Assembly (NCBI RefSeq): GCF_018332695.1
Contig: NZ_BOQN01000033.1
Coordinates: 1 to 64,000, forward strand
From: Paractinoplanes toevensis
GTDB taxonomy: Bacteria > Actinomycetota > Actinomycetes > Mycobacteriales > Micromonosporaceae
Length of the DNA stretch: 64,000 bases
Direction: 5' to 3'
Position numbers and translations under genes: made by a program. A model generated the notes under the pieces. That model saw only the letters and a list, made by a program, of their open reading frames with translations, was not told the DNA's origin and searched no databases. Below, piece by piece: positions 15,454 to 23,488 of the stretch (positions within the stretch are counted from its first letter, which is position 1; each line of letters opens with the position of its first letter).

Positions 15454-18216
15454 ATGACGAGTCCCGCCGAAAGGTTTGCGGAGTCCAAGCGGCGGGCGGC
15501 CCGGCAGGCCGAGTTTCCCCAGCTGCAGGACTTCATGCTCGATGTGGGCTTCGACCTCGACGATTTCCAGCGCTCGGCCTGCGAGGCGCTGGAGCGCGGC
15601 AGCGGCGTGCTGGTGTGCGCGCCGACCGGCGCCGGCAAGACCGTGGTGGGTGAGTTCGCGGTGCACCTGGCGCTGCGGGCGGGGGAGCGCAAGTGCTTCT
15701 ACACCACGCCGATCAAGGCGCTGTCCAACCAGAAATATCATGATCTGGTCGACCGCTACGGCGCCGACAAGGTCGGCCTGCTCACCGGCGACAACGCGAT
15801 CAACGGCGACGCCCCCGTGGTGGTGATGACCACCGAGGTGCTGCGCAACATGCTCTACGCCGGCTCGGCCTCGCTCAACGGGCTGGCCTATGTGGTGATG
15901 GACGAGGTCCACTACCTGGCCGACCGGTTCCGCGGCGCGGTCTGGGAAGAAGTGATCATCCACCTCCCGGCCTCGGTCAACCTGGTCTCGCTGTCCGCGA
16001 CGGTCAGCAACTACGAGGAGTTCGCCGACTGGCTGGTCACCGTGCGCGGCGAGACCGAGGTCGTGGTCAGCGAGCACCGGCCGGTCCCGCTGTGGCAGCA
16101 CATGCTGGTCGGGCGCCGCATGTTCGACCTGTTCCACGACGCCGACGCGGCCCGCAAGCACGACGTGCACCCCGAGCTGCTGCGCTACTCCCGCGAGATG
16201 GAGCGCCGGCTCGAGATGACCGACCGGTCCTACGGTCCGGGAAACCGGGGCGGCCGGTCGCGCCGCTGGCAGCCGCCGCCGCGGCCCGAGGTGGTCGACC
16301 GGCTCGAGCGGGCCGGGCTGCTGCCGGCCATCCTGTTCATCTTCAGCCGGGCCGGTTGCGACGCGGCCGTGCAGCAGTGCCTGGCCGCCGGCCTGCGGCT
16401 CACCGACCCCGACGAGCGGGCCGAGATCCGGCGCATCGCCGACGCCAAGGTCGCCTCGATCCCGCGCGAAGACCTGTCGGTGCTGGGCTACTGGGAGTGG
16501 CTCGACGGCCTCGAGCGCGGCGTCGCCGCCCACCACGCCGGCATGCTGCCCGCCTTCAAGGAGGCGGTCGAGGAGTGCTTCGTCAACGGCCTGGTCAAGG
16601 CGGTCTTCGCCACCGAGACGCTGGCGCTCGGCATCAACATGCCGGCCCGCTGCGTGGTCCTCGAGCGCCTGGTGAAATACAACGGCGAGGCGCACGTCGA
16701 CCTGACCCCGGGGGAGTACACCCAGCTGACCGGCCGGGCCGGCCGCCGCGGCATCGACGTCGAGGGCCACGCCGTCGTGCTGTGGAGCCCCGAGGTCGAC
16801 CCGCGGCACGTGGCCGGGCTCGCCTCCACCCGCACCTATCCGCTGCGCTCGTCGTTCCGCCCGTCCTACAACATGGCGGTCAACCTGGTCGGCACGGTCG
16901 GCGCCGACAAGGCCCGTGATCTGCTCGAGTCGTCGTTCGCCCAGTTCCAGGCCGACCGCTCGGTGGTCGGGCTGGCCCGGCAGGTCCAGCGCAACGTCGA
17001 AACCATGGAGACGTACGGGTCGGACGCCGCCTGCCACCACGGCGACTTCGACGAATACTTCGGTCTGCGCATCGCGATCGCCGATCGGGAGCGGGCCCTC
17101 GCCCGCCAGGGCGCCAACCAGCGCCGGGCCGAGGCGGTGTCCTCGCTCGAGCGGCTCAAGGTCGGCGACGTGATCCGGGTGCCGCAGGGGCGGCGGGCCG
17201 GGCTCGCCGTCGTGCTCGAGCCGCCGACCGGCGGGTTCGGCGAACCGCGGCCGCTCGTGCTCACTCAGGACCGATGGGCCGGCCGGATCAGCCCCGCCGA
17301 CTTCCCCGGCTCGGTCGAGGTGCTGGAGCGCATCCGCGTACCCAAGCATTTCAACCACCGCTCGCCCGCCGCCCGCCGCGACCTCGCCGCCCGGGTCTCC
17401 GCCACCGGCCTGGACCGGCACGGCGGCGGCCGCCGCGGCCGGCGCGGAAACGCCGGCAACCCCGGCGAGGACGCCGAGATCGCCCTGCTCAAGGTCAAGA
17501 TGCGGCAGCATCCGTGCCACGCCTGCCCCGAGCGGGAGGAACACGCCCGCTGGGCCGAGCGGCGGCACCGCCTCCAGCGCGACACCGACGCGCTGCGCGA
17601 CAAGGTGGCCGGGCGCACCGGTTCGCTGGCCCGCACGTTCGACCAGGTGTGCACGGTGCTGACCGACCGGGGCTACCTGACCGCCGACGGCGAGGTGACC
17701 GACGCGGGCCGCATGCTCGGGCGCATCTGGTCCGAGGCCGACCTGCTGGTCGCCGAGTGCCTGCGGCAGGGGGTGTGGGACGGTCTCGCGCCCGAGGAGC
17801 TGGCCGCGGCGGTGTCCATGGTGCTCTACGAGTCGCGGCGCGAGGGCGACGACCGCGCCTCGGTGCCCAAGGGCCCGATCACCGCGGCCGTCGACACCTG
17901 CACCAAGCTGTGGGGCGAGATCGCCGCCGACGAGGCCGCGCACGGGCTGACCCTGACCCGCGAGCCCGACCCCGGCTTCGTCTGGCCGATGTACCGGTGG
18001 GCCCGCGGCGAGCCGCTCGCCGCGGTGCTGGCCAGCGGCCACAACTACGACGCCGACATGCCGGCCGGCGACTTCGTGCGCTGGGCGCGGCAGGTGCTCG
18101 ACCTGCTCGGCCAGATCAAGGAGGCCCCGGCGTCGACGACCGAGGTCCGCGACGCCGCCCGCAAGGCGATCAAGTTGGTCAACCGGGGGGTGCTGGCCTA
18201 CCAGGTCGAGCTCTAG
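15454..18216 (+). CDS. helY: DEAD/DEAH-box helicase HelY (Ski2/Mtr4-like)
   Basis: A 920-aa superfamily 2 helicase, an ATP-driven RNA/DNA unwinding enzyme of the Ski2-like group common in actinobacteria. Walker A is CAPTGAGKT (about 58-66), the DEVH box follows in VVMDEVHYLAD, motif III is SLSATVSN, and motif VI is TGRAGRRGID. After the two RecA domains come the winged-helix and the C-terminal DSHCT helical domain (about 740-910). A cysteine set (HPCHACPE) around residue 690 might bind metal. ATG 15454 lies 7 nt after TAGCGT (15441-15446). The lipid kinase-tat-helY neighbourhood is typical of actinobacteria. Confidence 0.94.
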   Translation: MTSPAERFAESKRRAARQAEFPQLQDFMLDVGFDLDDFQRSACEALERGSGVLVCAPTGAGKTVVGEFAVHLALRAGERKCFYTTPIKALSNQKYHDLVDRYGADKVGLLTGDNAINGDAPVVVMTTEVLRNMLYAGSASLNGLAYVVMDEVHYLADRFRGAVWEEVIIHLPASVNLVSLSATVSNYEEFADWLVTVRGETEVVVSEHRPVPLWQHMLVGRRMFDLFHDADAARKHDVHPELLRYSREMERRLEMTDRSYGPGNRGGRSRRWQPPPRPEVVDRLERAGLLPAILFIFSRAGCDAAVQQCLAAGLRLTDPDERAEIRRIADAKVASIPREDLSVLGYWEWLDGLERGVAAHHAGMLPAFKEAVEECFVNGLVKAVFATETLALGINMPARCVVLERLVKYNGEAHVDLTPGEYTQLTGRAGRRGIDVEGHAVVLWSPEVDPRHVAGLASTRTYPLRSSFRPSYNMAVNLVGTVGADKARDLLESSFAQFQADRSVVGLARQVQRNVETMETYGSDAACHHGDFDEYFGLRIAIADRERALARQGANQRRAEAVSSLERLKVGDVIRVPQGRRAGLAVVLEPPTGGFGEPRPLVLTQDRWAGRISPADFPGSVEVLERIRVPKHFNHRSPAARRDLAARVSATGLDRHGGGRRGRRGNAGNPGEDAEIALLKVKMRQHPCHACPEREEHARWAERRHRLQRDTDALRDKVAGRTGSLARTFDQVCTVLTDRGYLTADGEVTDAGRMLGRIWSEADLLVAECLRQGVWDGLAPEELAAAVSMVLYESRREGDDRASVPKGPITAAVDTCTKLWGEIAADEAAHGLTLTREPDPGFVWPMYRWARGEPLAAVLASGHNYDADMPAGDFVRWARQVLDLLGQIKEAPASTTEVRDAARKAIKLVNRGVLAYQVEL

Positions 18217-18227
18217 AGTGGCTGTCC

Positions 18228-18980
18228 ATGGTGGACGCGAAGATCGACACGTCGCAGGCGCATCCCGCGCGGCGGTACAACTACTGGCTGGGCGGTTCGC
18301 ACCACTTCGAGGCGGACCGCGCCTCCGGCGACGCGATCGAGGCCGCGATGCCGACGATCCGGCTGATGGCCGTCGAGAACCGCCGGTTCGTCGGCCGGGC
18401 CGCGCGGTTCGTCGCGGCGCAGGGCGTGCGGCAGTTCCTCGACATCGGCACCGGCCTGCCGGCGCCCGGCGGCATCGACGCACCCGGCGCCCGCATCCTG
18501 CACGTGGACAACGATCCGCTGGTGACCTCGCAGGCGGCGTCGCTGCCCGGCCCCTACATCGAGGCCGACGTGCGGTCGCCGCGGGAGATTCTCGAGCATC
18601 CGTCGTTCGCCTTTCTCGACCCGGGGCAGCCGGTCGGGCTGATGCTGGGGGCGGTGCTGCACTTCGTGCGCGACGACGAGGACCCGGCCGGGATCGTGCG
18701 GACCTTGCTGGCCGCGCTGGCGCCCGGCAGCTACGTCGTCGCCAGCCACGCCACCTGGGAGTACGTTCCGGCGGCGGTAATCGGGAAGCTCCAGGCGTCG
18801 AACGCCGACGGTCGTTTCGTGCCGCGCCCGGGTGCGGCGTTCTGGGCGTGGTTCGCCGGCCTGGAGATGGTTCCGCCCGGCCTGGTGTCGGTGGCGCACT
18901 GGCACGCCGGCGAGGAGTCGCAGCCGCGCCCGTCGGCGGAGGACGTGGGGTGCAACGGGCTGGTCGCACGGCTGCCGTGA
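18228..18980 (+). CDS. SAM-dependent methyltransferase, DUF574 family
   Basis: A 250-aa member of the actinobacterial DUF574 (methyltransferase type 19) family. It opens with the signature AHPARRYNYWLGG (11-23), then an SAM-binding glycine loop FLDIGTGLP, and an acidic strand end ILHVDNDPLV. The enzyme class follows from the Rossmann motifs; the substrate is unknown for the whole family. ATG 18228 lies 8 nt after TAGAGT (18214-18219), which overlaps the helY stop. A second member of the family lies at 33019-33840, more diverged, so the genome carries several copies. Confidence 0.88.
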   Translation: MVDAKIDTSQAHPARRYNYWLGGSHHFEADRASGDAIEAAMPTIRLMAVENRRFVGRAARFVAAQGVRQFLDIGTGLPAPGGIDAPGARILHVDNDPLVTSQAASLPGPYIEADVRSPREILEHPSFAFLDPGQPVGLMLGAVLHFVRDDEDPAGIVRTLLAALAPGSYVVASHATWEYVPAAVIGKLQASNADGRFVPRPGAAFWAWFAGLEMVPPGLVSVAHWHAGEESQPRPSAEDVGCNGLVARLP

Positions 18981-19040
18981 TCTTCCGAGCTTCGCCGGGC
19001 ATACTCGTTACCCGTTGGTAAGCGTGGCGGAGGGAACATC

Positions 19041-19805
19041 ATGCGGGTCTATGCGCGGCCGCAGTTCTGGTGGCGTGCGGTCATCGTGGCCTGCGGGGTG
19101 TCCGGGTTGCTCATGGGCGAGCAGCGGGTCATCTACTACACCTGCCAGAGCAACCTCATCACGCTCGGATTCTTCGCGGGCACGCTGTACTGGATGATCA
19201 AGCGGCAGACGGTTGATCCGCCCGCGCCTCGGCTGCGGGGTGCGGTCACGCTGTGGATTCTGATCACCTGCCTGATCTCGCATTTCATGCTCAACCACGG
19301 GGCCAACCCGCTGCCGGGGCTGGCCGCCGCTGATCCCGCGGTCGCGACCACCAACCGGTCGATGTTCCTGGTCCACTACGTGGTGCCGGTGATGGTGCTG
19401 ATCGACTGGGTGGCGTTCGGGCCGCACCGGATGGTGCGCTGGCGGGACATTCCGCTGTGGATCCTCTACCCGCTCGGGTACGGGCTGGCGGTGGAGTTCC
19501 GCGCGGTCCTCGTGCCGACGGCGCCGATTCGCTACCCCTACTTCTTCCTGGACCCGAGCACGCGCGGCTACGACTGGGTCAGCGGGCAGTTCGTCGAGTT
19601 GGCGGTGATCTTCGCGGTGCTGGGGGCGGCGGTGGTCGGCCTCGATCGGCTGGCGTCGCTCGGCGCCCGGCGTCCTGCGATGCCGGCTCCGCGCCAGGCG
19701 GCGGCACCGGGGCGAGCCGGTGGGCCGGAGCAGACCGGTGACTTGGAGCAGGCTGGCGGCTCGGCCTCGGTGGCGGAGCCGGTCGAGGCGCATGAAGCCC
19801 ACTGA
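19041..19805 (+). CDS. Pr6Pr family membrane protein
   Basis: A 254-aa membrane protein with six hydrophobic segments, matching the Pr6Pr/FAR-17a-AIG1-like group: early YYTCQSNLIT, then HFMLNHGANPLPG and HYVVPVMVLIDW with conserved His and Asn residues in the membrane, and YPYFFLDP late. Eukaryotic AIG1/ADTRP relatives hydrolyse fatty-acid esters through threonine and histidine; whether the bacterial family does so is unknown. The last ~45 residues are a low-complexity Ala/Gly/Glu tail. RBS GGAGG at about 19028. It overlaps the nucleotidyltransferase gene by 14 nt. Confidence 0.8.
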   Translation: MRVYARPQFWWRAVIVACGVSGLLMGEQRVIYYTCQSNLITLGFFAGTLYWMIKRQTVDPPAPRLRGAVTLWILITCLISHFMLNHGANPLPGLAAADPAVATTNRSMFLVHYVVPVMVLIDWVAFGPHRMVRWRDIPLWILYPLGYGLAVEFRAVLVPTAPIRYPYFFLDPSTRGYDWVSGQFVELAVIFAVLGAAVVGLDRLASLGARRPAMPAPRQAAAPGRAGGPEQTGDLEQAGGSASVAEPVEAHEAH

Positions 19806-20766
19806 CCGGTGGCGGCAGCTGCTCGACGAGCGACTACGCGAAGCCGTCGCCGTGCTCGGGCAGACGCCCGGCGTCCACGGGCTCATCGTGGCCGGCAGTA
19901 TCGGGCGCGGCGAACCCTGGCCCATGTCCGATATCGACGTGCTGCCGATCTACGACGACTCCACCGATCCGGAGGAGTCGGCGACCCGGCTCGACCGGCG
20001 TCGCGCCGAACTCGTCGACTGGTGGACCGGATCCGGTCGCGCCCAGGCCCTCGACGTCGGTTGGCTGGCCTTCACCACCACCGAGGTCCGCGAGACGGTC
20101 GCCGCCGGACCGGAACATGCGGTCGCCCAGATTGCCCAACCGCGCTGGTTCCACGGGATCGACAAGGCCTACGGCGGGCACGCCGCCGACCCCGGGGACG
20201 AACTCGGCACGGCGTTCGCCGACTGGATCCGCACCGTCCGGTTCCATCCCGCGGTCGTCGCCGCCCGCATCGACCTCTGGTATCAGCAGGCCACCGACGC
20301 TCTGGCCGAGGCGACCCGAATCCGCACCGCGGACCCGGCCGGCGCCACCCAGCTGCTGCGGGTCTCGGCCCGCGCGCTGCGCCTGGTCCTCATCGAACGG
20401 TGGGGTGAACGGCTCGGTTCCCTGGGCCGGGAATGGACCCGTTTCGAGCGCATGGCCGAACGGCACGGCCAGATGGCTCTCGCCGCCCGGATCGCCGTCC
20501 TGGCCTCGGCCGGCCCGGACAGCTCGGAGCAACGCGCCGAACTCGCTCCGGCCTGGCTGCGGGAACGTATCGATCTGTGCTACGCCGCCCGCATCGCGGT
20601 CGGTGAGGACGTCAGCCAGGCCGAGAACGCCCGCGACCAGATCGCCGCCTTCACCGACCTCGCCTCCCGGCGGCCCCAGTTCCGTGGACCGTGGATCGCT
20701 TCACCCGACCCGGCCCTCGACGCCCACCTGGCCGAGCTCCGCGAACTGATCACCCAGCACCGCTGA
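19792..20766 (+). CDS. Nucleotidyltransferase domain protein
   Basis: A 324-aa protein with a polymerase-beta-like nucleotidyltransferase core: the motif GSIGRGEPWPMSDID at about 37-51 has the GS and DxD metal-binding residues. The rest is helical, like substrate-binding parts of small-molecule or antitoxin-type nucleotidyltransferases. I start at ATG 19792, which overlaps the Pr6Pr gene by 14 nt. Possible roles include adenylylation of a small molecule or protein; no partner toxin or resistance context is visible. Confidence 0.78.
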   Translation: MKPTDRWRQLLDERLREAVAVLGQTPGVHGLIVAGSIGRGEPWPMSDIDVLPIYDDSTDPEESATRLDRRRAELVDWWTGSGRAQALDVGWLAFTTTEVRETVAAGPEHAVAQIAQPRWFHGIDKAYGGHAADPGDELGTAFADWIRTVRFHPAVVAARIDLWYQQATDALAEATRIRTADPAGATQLLRVSARALRLVLIERWGERLGSLGREWTRFERMAERHGQMALAARIAVLASAGPDSSEQRAELAPAWLRERIDLCYAARIAVGEDVSQAENARDQIAAFTDLASRRPQFRGPWIASPDPALDAHLAELRELITQHR

Positions 20767-20954
20767 CCCGCACCGGAAAACGGGTGGCGTGGCGCCGGTG
20801 GGCGTCAATAGCGTGCTGCTGGAACAAGTTGTCCAGGTGGGGACGTGCCGTTGTACACCCTGTGAGACCTCCCGAGCGCTGATCTGTCGCGCGACGCCGA
20901 TGGGCGTCGTGCACCTTCTTGCTGCGGATTTCTCACTGGAAACGGTGTCCCTCT

Positions 20955-21512
20955 GTGCTCGAAAACTGGATGGTTGTGCCTGTTCGCCTGCCCCTTGTCC
21001 GCCGTCGTTGTCACACGTGTGCGGCGGTGCGGTTCCGGGCGAGCGGGAAATTTCGCGTCAACGCCAATCACAAACTTCTCGATGTCTGGCTGCTCGTGCT
21101 CTGTGCCGGGTGCGGGGAGACGGCGAAGCTCACGATTCTGGAGCGGACCACGGTTCGGTCCATCCGGCCGGGGCTGCTGGACCGGTTGCACGACAACGAT
21201 CTCGGGCTGGTGTTCGAGCTGCTCCAGGATCCGGTGGTGCAGCGGCGTAACCGGATCGCCCTCGACTGGGCGGGTGCCTGGCGTCTCGACACCGGCAGAT
21301 CGGACCACCTCGATCGCGACGTGAACGAGGTGATGGAGGTGGCGGTGCGCTTCGCGGCCCGGATCCCGGTTCGGCCGGTTCGGCTGATCGCCGATGGGTG
21401 CGGCCTTTCCCGGGCCGAGGTGGACGGTCTGATCGCGGAAGGGAAGGTGGTTTCGGCGATCCGGCTGGGCGGCACTCGCTCCGGCGATTTCACCTTCACG
21501 CTCAAGCGGTGA
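20955..21512 (+). CDS. DUF1062 domain-containing protein
   Basis: A 185-aa protein of the DUF1062 family, function unknown. It has a CxxC pair near the N-terminus (CHTC) and another (CAGC), which could bind zinc, flanking the hallmark FRVNANHKLLDVWLL. A C-terminal segment (IADGCGLSRAEVDGLIAEG) resembles a small helical DNA- or ligand-binding module. I start at GTG 20955 because family members begin a few residues before the WMVVP segment; ATG 20970 is possible. The 188 nt upstream contain no gene. Confidence 0.75.
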   Translation: MLENWMVVPVRLPLVRRRCHTCAAVRFRASGKFRVNANHKLLDVWLLVLCAGCGETAKLTILERTTVRSIRPGLLDRLHDNDLGLVFELLQDPVVQRRNRIALDWAGAWRLDTGRSDHLDRDVNEVMEVAVRFAARIPVRPVRLIADGCGLSRAEVDGLIAEGKVVSAIRLGGTRSGDFTFTLKR

Positions 21513-21565
21513 ACCCGTGCCGCCGCCGGGCAATGCCTGGCCGGCGGCGGCGCGGCGCGAGGTGG

Positions 21566-22063
21566 TCAGGCGGTTACGCGGCCGAAGCGGACCTCGCGCC
21601 AGGACCAGATCTTCGCGAGACGGACCCGGTCGCCGGGTTTCGGCGCGTGCCAGACCTGGCCGCCACCGGCGTAGACGCCCACGTGGTAGGAGTGCTGGCC
21701 GTGCACCCAGAAGACCAGGTCGCCGGGGCGGGCCGCGGTCCGGCTCACCGGGTGGGCGGCGTGGAACTGGGCGTTCGCGGTGCGCGGCAGGGCGATGTGC
21801 ACGCTGCGGAAGACGTAGGTGGTCAGGCCGGAGCAGTCGAACACGTCGGGCCCCTGAGCTCCGCGGCGGTAGGGCTTGCCACGCTGGGCTTCAGCGGCTG
21901 CCATCAGCCGCGCGGCGGCCGAGGCAGGGGCGGCGGCGAAGGCAGGGGCGGCGGCGAAGGCAGGGGCGGCGGCGAAGGCAGGGGCGGCCGGACCGGCGAC
22001 CAGGACGGCCGCGACGGACAGGACGACGGAAAACACCCAAACGGGCAGGGCAAAGCGGGACAC
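21566..22063 (-). CDS. Secreted NlpC/P60 peptidoglycan hydrolase
   Basis: A 165-aa cell-wall endopeptidase that cuts stem peptides. It has a signal peptide (about 1-30), a short Ala/Pro linker of repeated AFAAAP units (about 29-47), and an NlpC/P60 domain with Cys77 in FDCSGL, His127 in HVGVY and His139 in WHAP as the catalytic triad. The start is GTG 22063 behind AAGGA. The linker repeats come from an 18-bp tandem DNA repeat, so repeat number may vary between strains. The upstream leader resembles part of a c-di-AMP riboswitch, which commonly controls NlpC/P60 and Rpf genes in actinobacteria. Confidence 0.9.
   Translation of the reverse strand: MSRFALPVWVFSVVLSVAAVLVAGPAAPAFAAAPAFAAAPAFAAAPASAAARLMAAAEAQRGKPYRRGAQGPDVFDCSGLTTYVFRSVHIALPRTANAQFHAAHPVSRTAARPGDLVFWVHGQHSYHVGVYAGGGQVWHAPKPGDRVRLAKIWSWREVRFGRVTA
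21923..21989. repeat. 18-bp tandem repeat inside NlpC/P60 gene
   Basis: The unit GGCAGGGGCGGCGGCGAA occurs three times in full (21923, 21941, 21959) and once in part, encoding the AFAAAP linker units after the signal peptide. Confidence 0.9.
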
Positions 22064-22079
22064 GAGGTTCCTTGGCCCT

Positions 22080-22166
22080 TCAATCGCCTGCGAGGTCAGC
22101 CACCGCCGGCGGCTTGGTTCCCCCGCTTCCGCCCACTGAAGTTTCCGGTCGGAGACAGGTCATCGA
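22080..22166 (-). promoter_or_regulatory. c-di-AMP (ydaO-type) riboswitch-like leader, possibly compact or degenerate
   Basis: The transcript leader of the NlpC/P60 gene carries GAAGCGGGGGAACCA and, 3' of it, GCTGACCTCGCAGGCGATTGA, close to the two terminal conserved blocks of the ydaO-type c-di-AMP riboswitch. Outer arms 22155-22166 and 22080-22091 can pair (two 5-bp helices with a 2x2 mismatch), as the closing P1 stem would. The usual middle block (GGGTGAATC and the partner CCGAACCCG) is absent; a short GCCGCC/GGTGGC hairpin stands there instead. The downstream gene type fits the known regulon. Confidence 0.45.
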
Positions 22167-22296
22167 CCGCGCCCGGTGGGCGGGACTCGGCGTCCAGGTG
22201 CGGTGTGGCGGCCGCCCGGTGCCGGGTGGCTGCGCCGGACACGATCGACCGCGGGCCGGGGACCCGGCACGGAAACCGGGGCTTGTTACCGAAGCG

Positions 22297-23367
22297 CTAC
22301 CCGTGAATCGGGGCATCCCGGCCGGTCAGGGGCAGACCGGACCCGCCCCAGGCCCTCGCTATGATCTCCGCCGCGATCGCCACGGCGGTCTCCTCGGGGG
22401 TTCGCGCACCCAGGTCCAGTCCGATCGGGGCGGACAATCTCGCCAATTGGGTCGCGGACACCCCGGCCTCGCGCAGGCGGCGCAAACGATCCTCGTGGGT
22501 GCGACGGCTGCCCATCACGCCGATGTAGCGCGCGGGAGTGCGCAACGCGACCTCCAGGAGCGGCACGTCGAACTTCGGGTCGTGGGTGAGTATGCAGAGG
22601 ACGGTGCGTTCGTCCACCGGGGTCGACTCCAGATATTGGTGCGGCCACTGGACTATCAGGTCGTCGGCGGTCGGGAAACGCTTGCGGGTGGCGAATACCG
22701 GACGGGCGTCGCAGACCGTCACGTGGTAGCCCAGGAAACCTCCGATCTTTGCCACCGCACCGGCGAAGTCGATCGCCCCGAACACGATCATGCGAGGTGG
22801 CGTGAGGTAGGTCTGCACGAAGACCTCGACGTCCTCCTGGCGCTGTTCGCCGTGGTCGCCCAGGTGCACGATGCCGGTGGTGCCGGCGGCCAGCATCCCG
22901 GCCGCCTGCTGTTCGGCGGCGTGGTCGAGGCCTGGATCGCCGAGCGTGCCGGACGTGCGGCCGGGCCAGATCACCAGCTGGTTGTCGGCCATCGACGCGG
23001 TCGCCACCGGGTGGCCGTCGGTGATCGCGGTCAGCACCTCGGCCAGGTCCACGAGGGCCACGTCCGGCTGGATCAGCAACTCGATCGTGCCGCCGCAGGT
23101 GAGACCGACCTCGAAGGCGTCGCCGTCGCTCACGCCGTACGTCTGCTGCTGGGCCTTTCCGGTCTTGATGACCTCCTCGGCGGCGGCGTAGACGGCGCCC
23201 TCGACGCAGCCGCCGGAGACGCTGCCCAGCACCTCGCCGTGTTCGTTGACGGCCATCGCCGCGCCCGGTTGCCGCGGTGCCGAACGCCAGGTGCGCACGA
23301 CGGTGGCCACCGCGAACCGCACGCCGTCCGCCTGCCAGGCGGCCAGTCCGTCCACGATGTCCCGCAT
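22297..23367 (-). CDS. XdhC/CoxI family molybdoenzyme maturation protein
   Basis: A 356-aa XdhC-type protein. Relatives bind molybdenum cofactor, protect and help sulfurate it, and hand it to molybdenum hydroxylases. The N-terminal XdhC domain has RTWRSAPRQPGAAMAV and the SVSGGCVEGAV motif with its conserved Cys; the C-terminal Rossmann domain has ARYIGVMGSRRTHEDRLRRL and ends with IGLDLGARTPEETAVAI. Divergent from coxM across 121 nt, so it most likely serves the CO dehydrogenase encoded there. A long inverted repeat includes its start codon. It is the counterpart of CoxF/CoxI in characterised cox clusters. Confidence 0.9.
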   Translation of the reverse strand: MRDIVDGLAAWQADGVRFAVATVVRTWRSAPRQPGAAMAVNEHGEVLGSVSGGCVEGAVYAAAEEVIKTGKAQQQTYGVSDGDAFEVGLTCGGTIELLIQPDVALVDLAEVLTAITDGHPVATASMADNQLVIWPGRTSGTLGDPGLDHAAEQQAAGMLAAGTTGIVHLGDHGEQRQEDVEVFVQTYLTPPRMIVFGAIDFAGAVAKIGGFLGYHVTVCDARPVFATRKRFPTADDLIVQWPHQYLESTPVDERTVLCILTHDPKFDVPLLEVALRTPARYIGVMGSRRTHEDRLRRLREAGVSATQLARLSAPIGLDLGARTPEETAVAIAAEIIARAWGGSGLPLTGRDAPIHG

Positions 23368-23410
23368 GATCGGTACCTTCCGCGATCATGCGGGACCTCG
23401 TCAACGGCTG
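23345..23410. repeat. Inverted repeat over the xdhC start, cox intergenic region
   Basis: Arms 23345-23372 and 23383-23410 match inverted at about 24 of 28 positions, with the inner 12 bp (CCCGCATGATCG / CGATCATGCGGG) perfect and a 10-nt spacer. The left arm holds the xdhC start codon; the right arm holds ATG 23388 of a 16-codon frame. In the xdhC mRNA the start codon would be in the stem and GGAAGG in the loop. Confidence 0.7.
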
Positions 23411-23412
23411 GT

Positions 23413-23426
23413 TAAGGGATCTCTTA
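23413..23426. promoter_or_regulatory. Possible LysR-type site upstream of coxM
   Basis: TAAGGGATCTCTTA is a near-palindrome between divergent xdhC and coxM, followed by a TTGACT (-35-like) at 23435. A LysR gene ends the cox cluster, and the T-N12-A layout is close to LysR boxes (usually T-N11-A). Tentative. Confidence 0.35.
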
Positions 23427-23488
23427 GGTCGCTGTTGACTTTGGTCCACTTGGCGGCGAGTGTGCTCTTGATCACGGGAGGTGCAGCT

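Noticed and set aside
15427..19002. A 1191-aa minus-strand frame over helY.
   Set aside because: Shadow of helY, which has all helicase motifs.
20789..21250. A 153-aa plus-strand frame overlapping the DUF1062 gene.
   Set aside because: It lacks any motif; the other frame contains the DUF1062 signature and paired cysteines.
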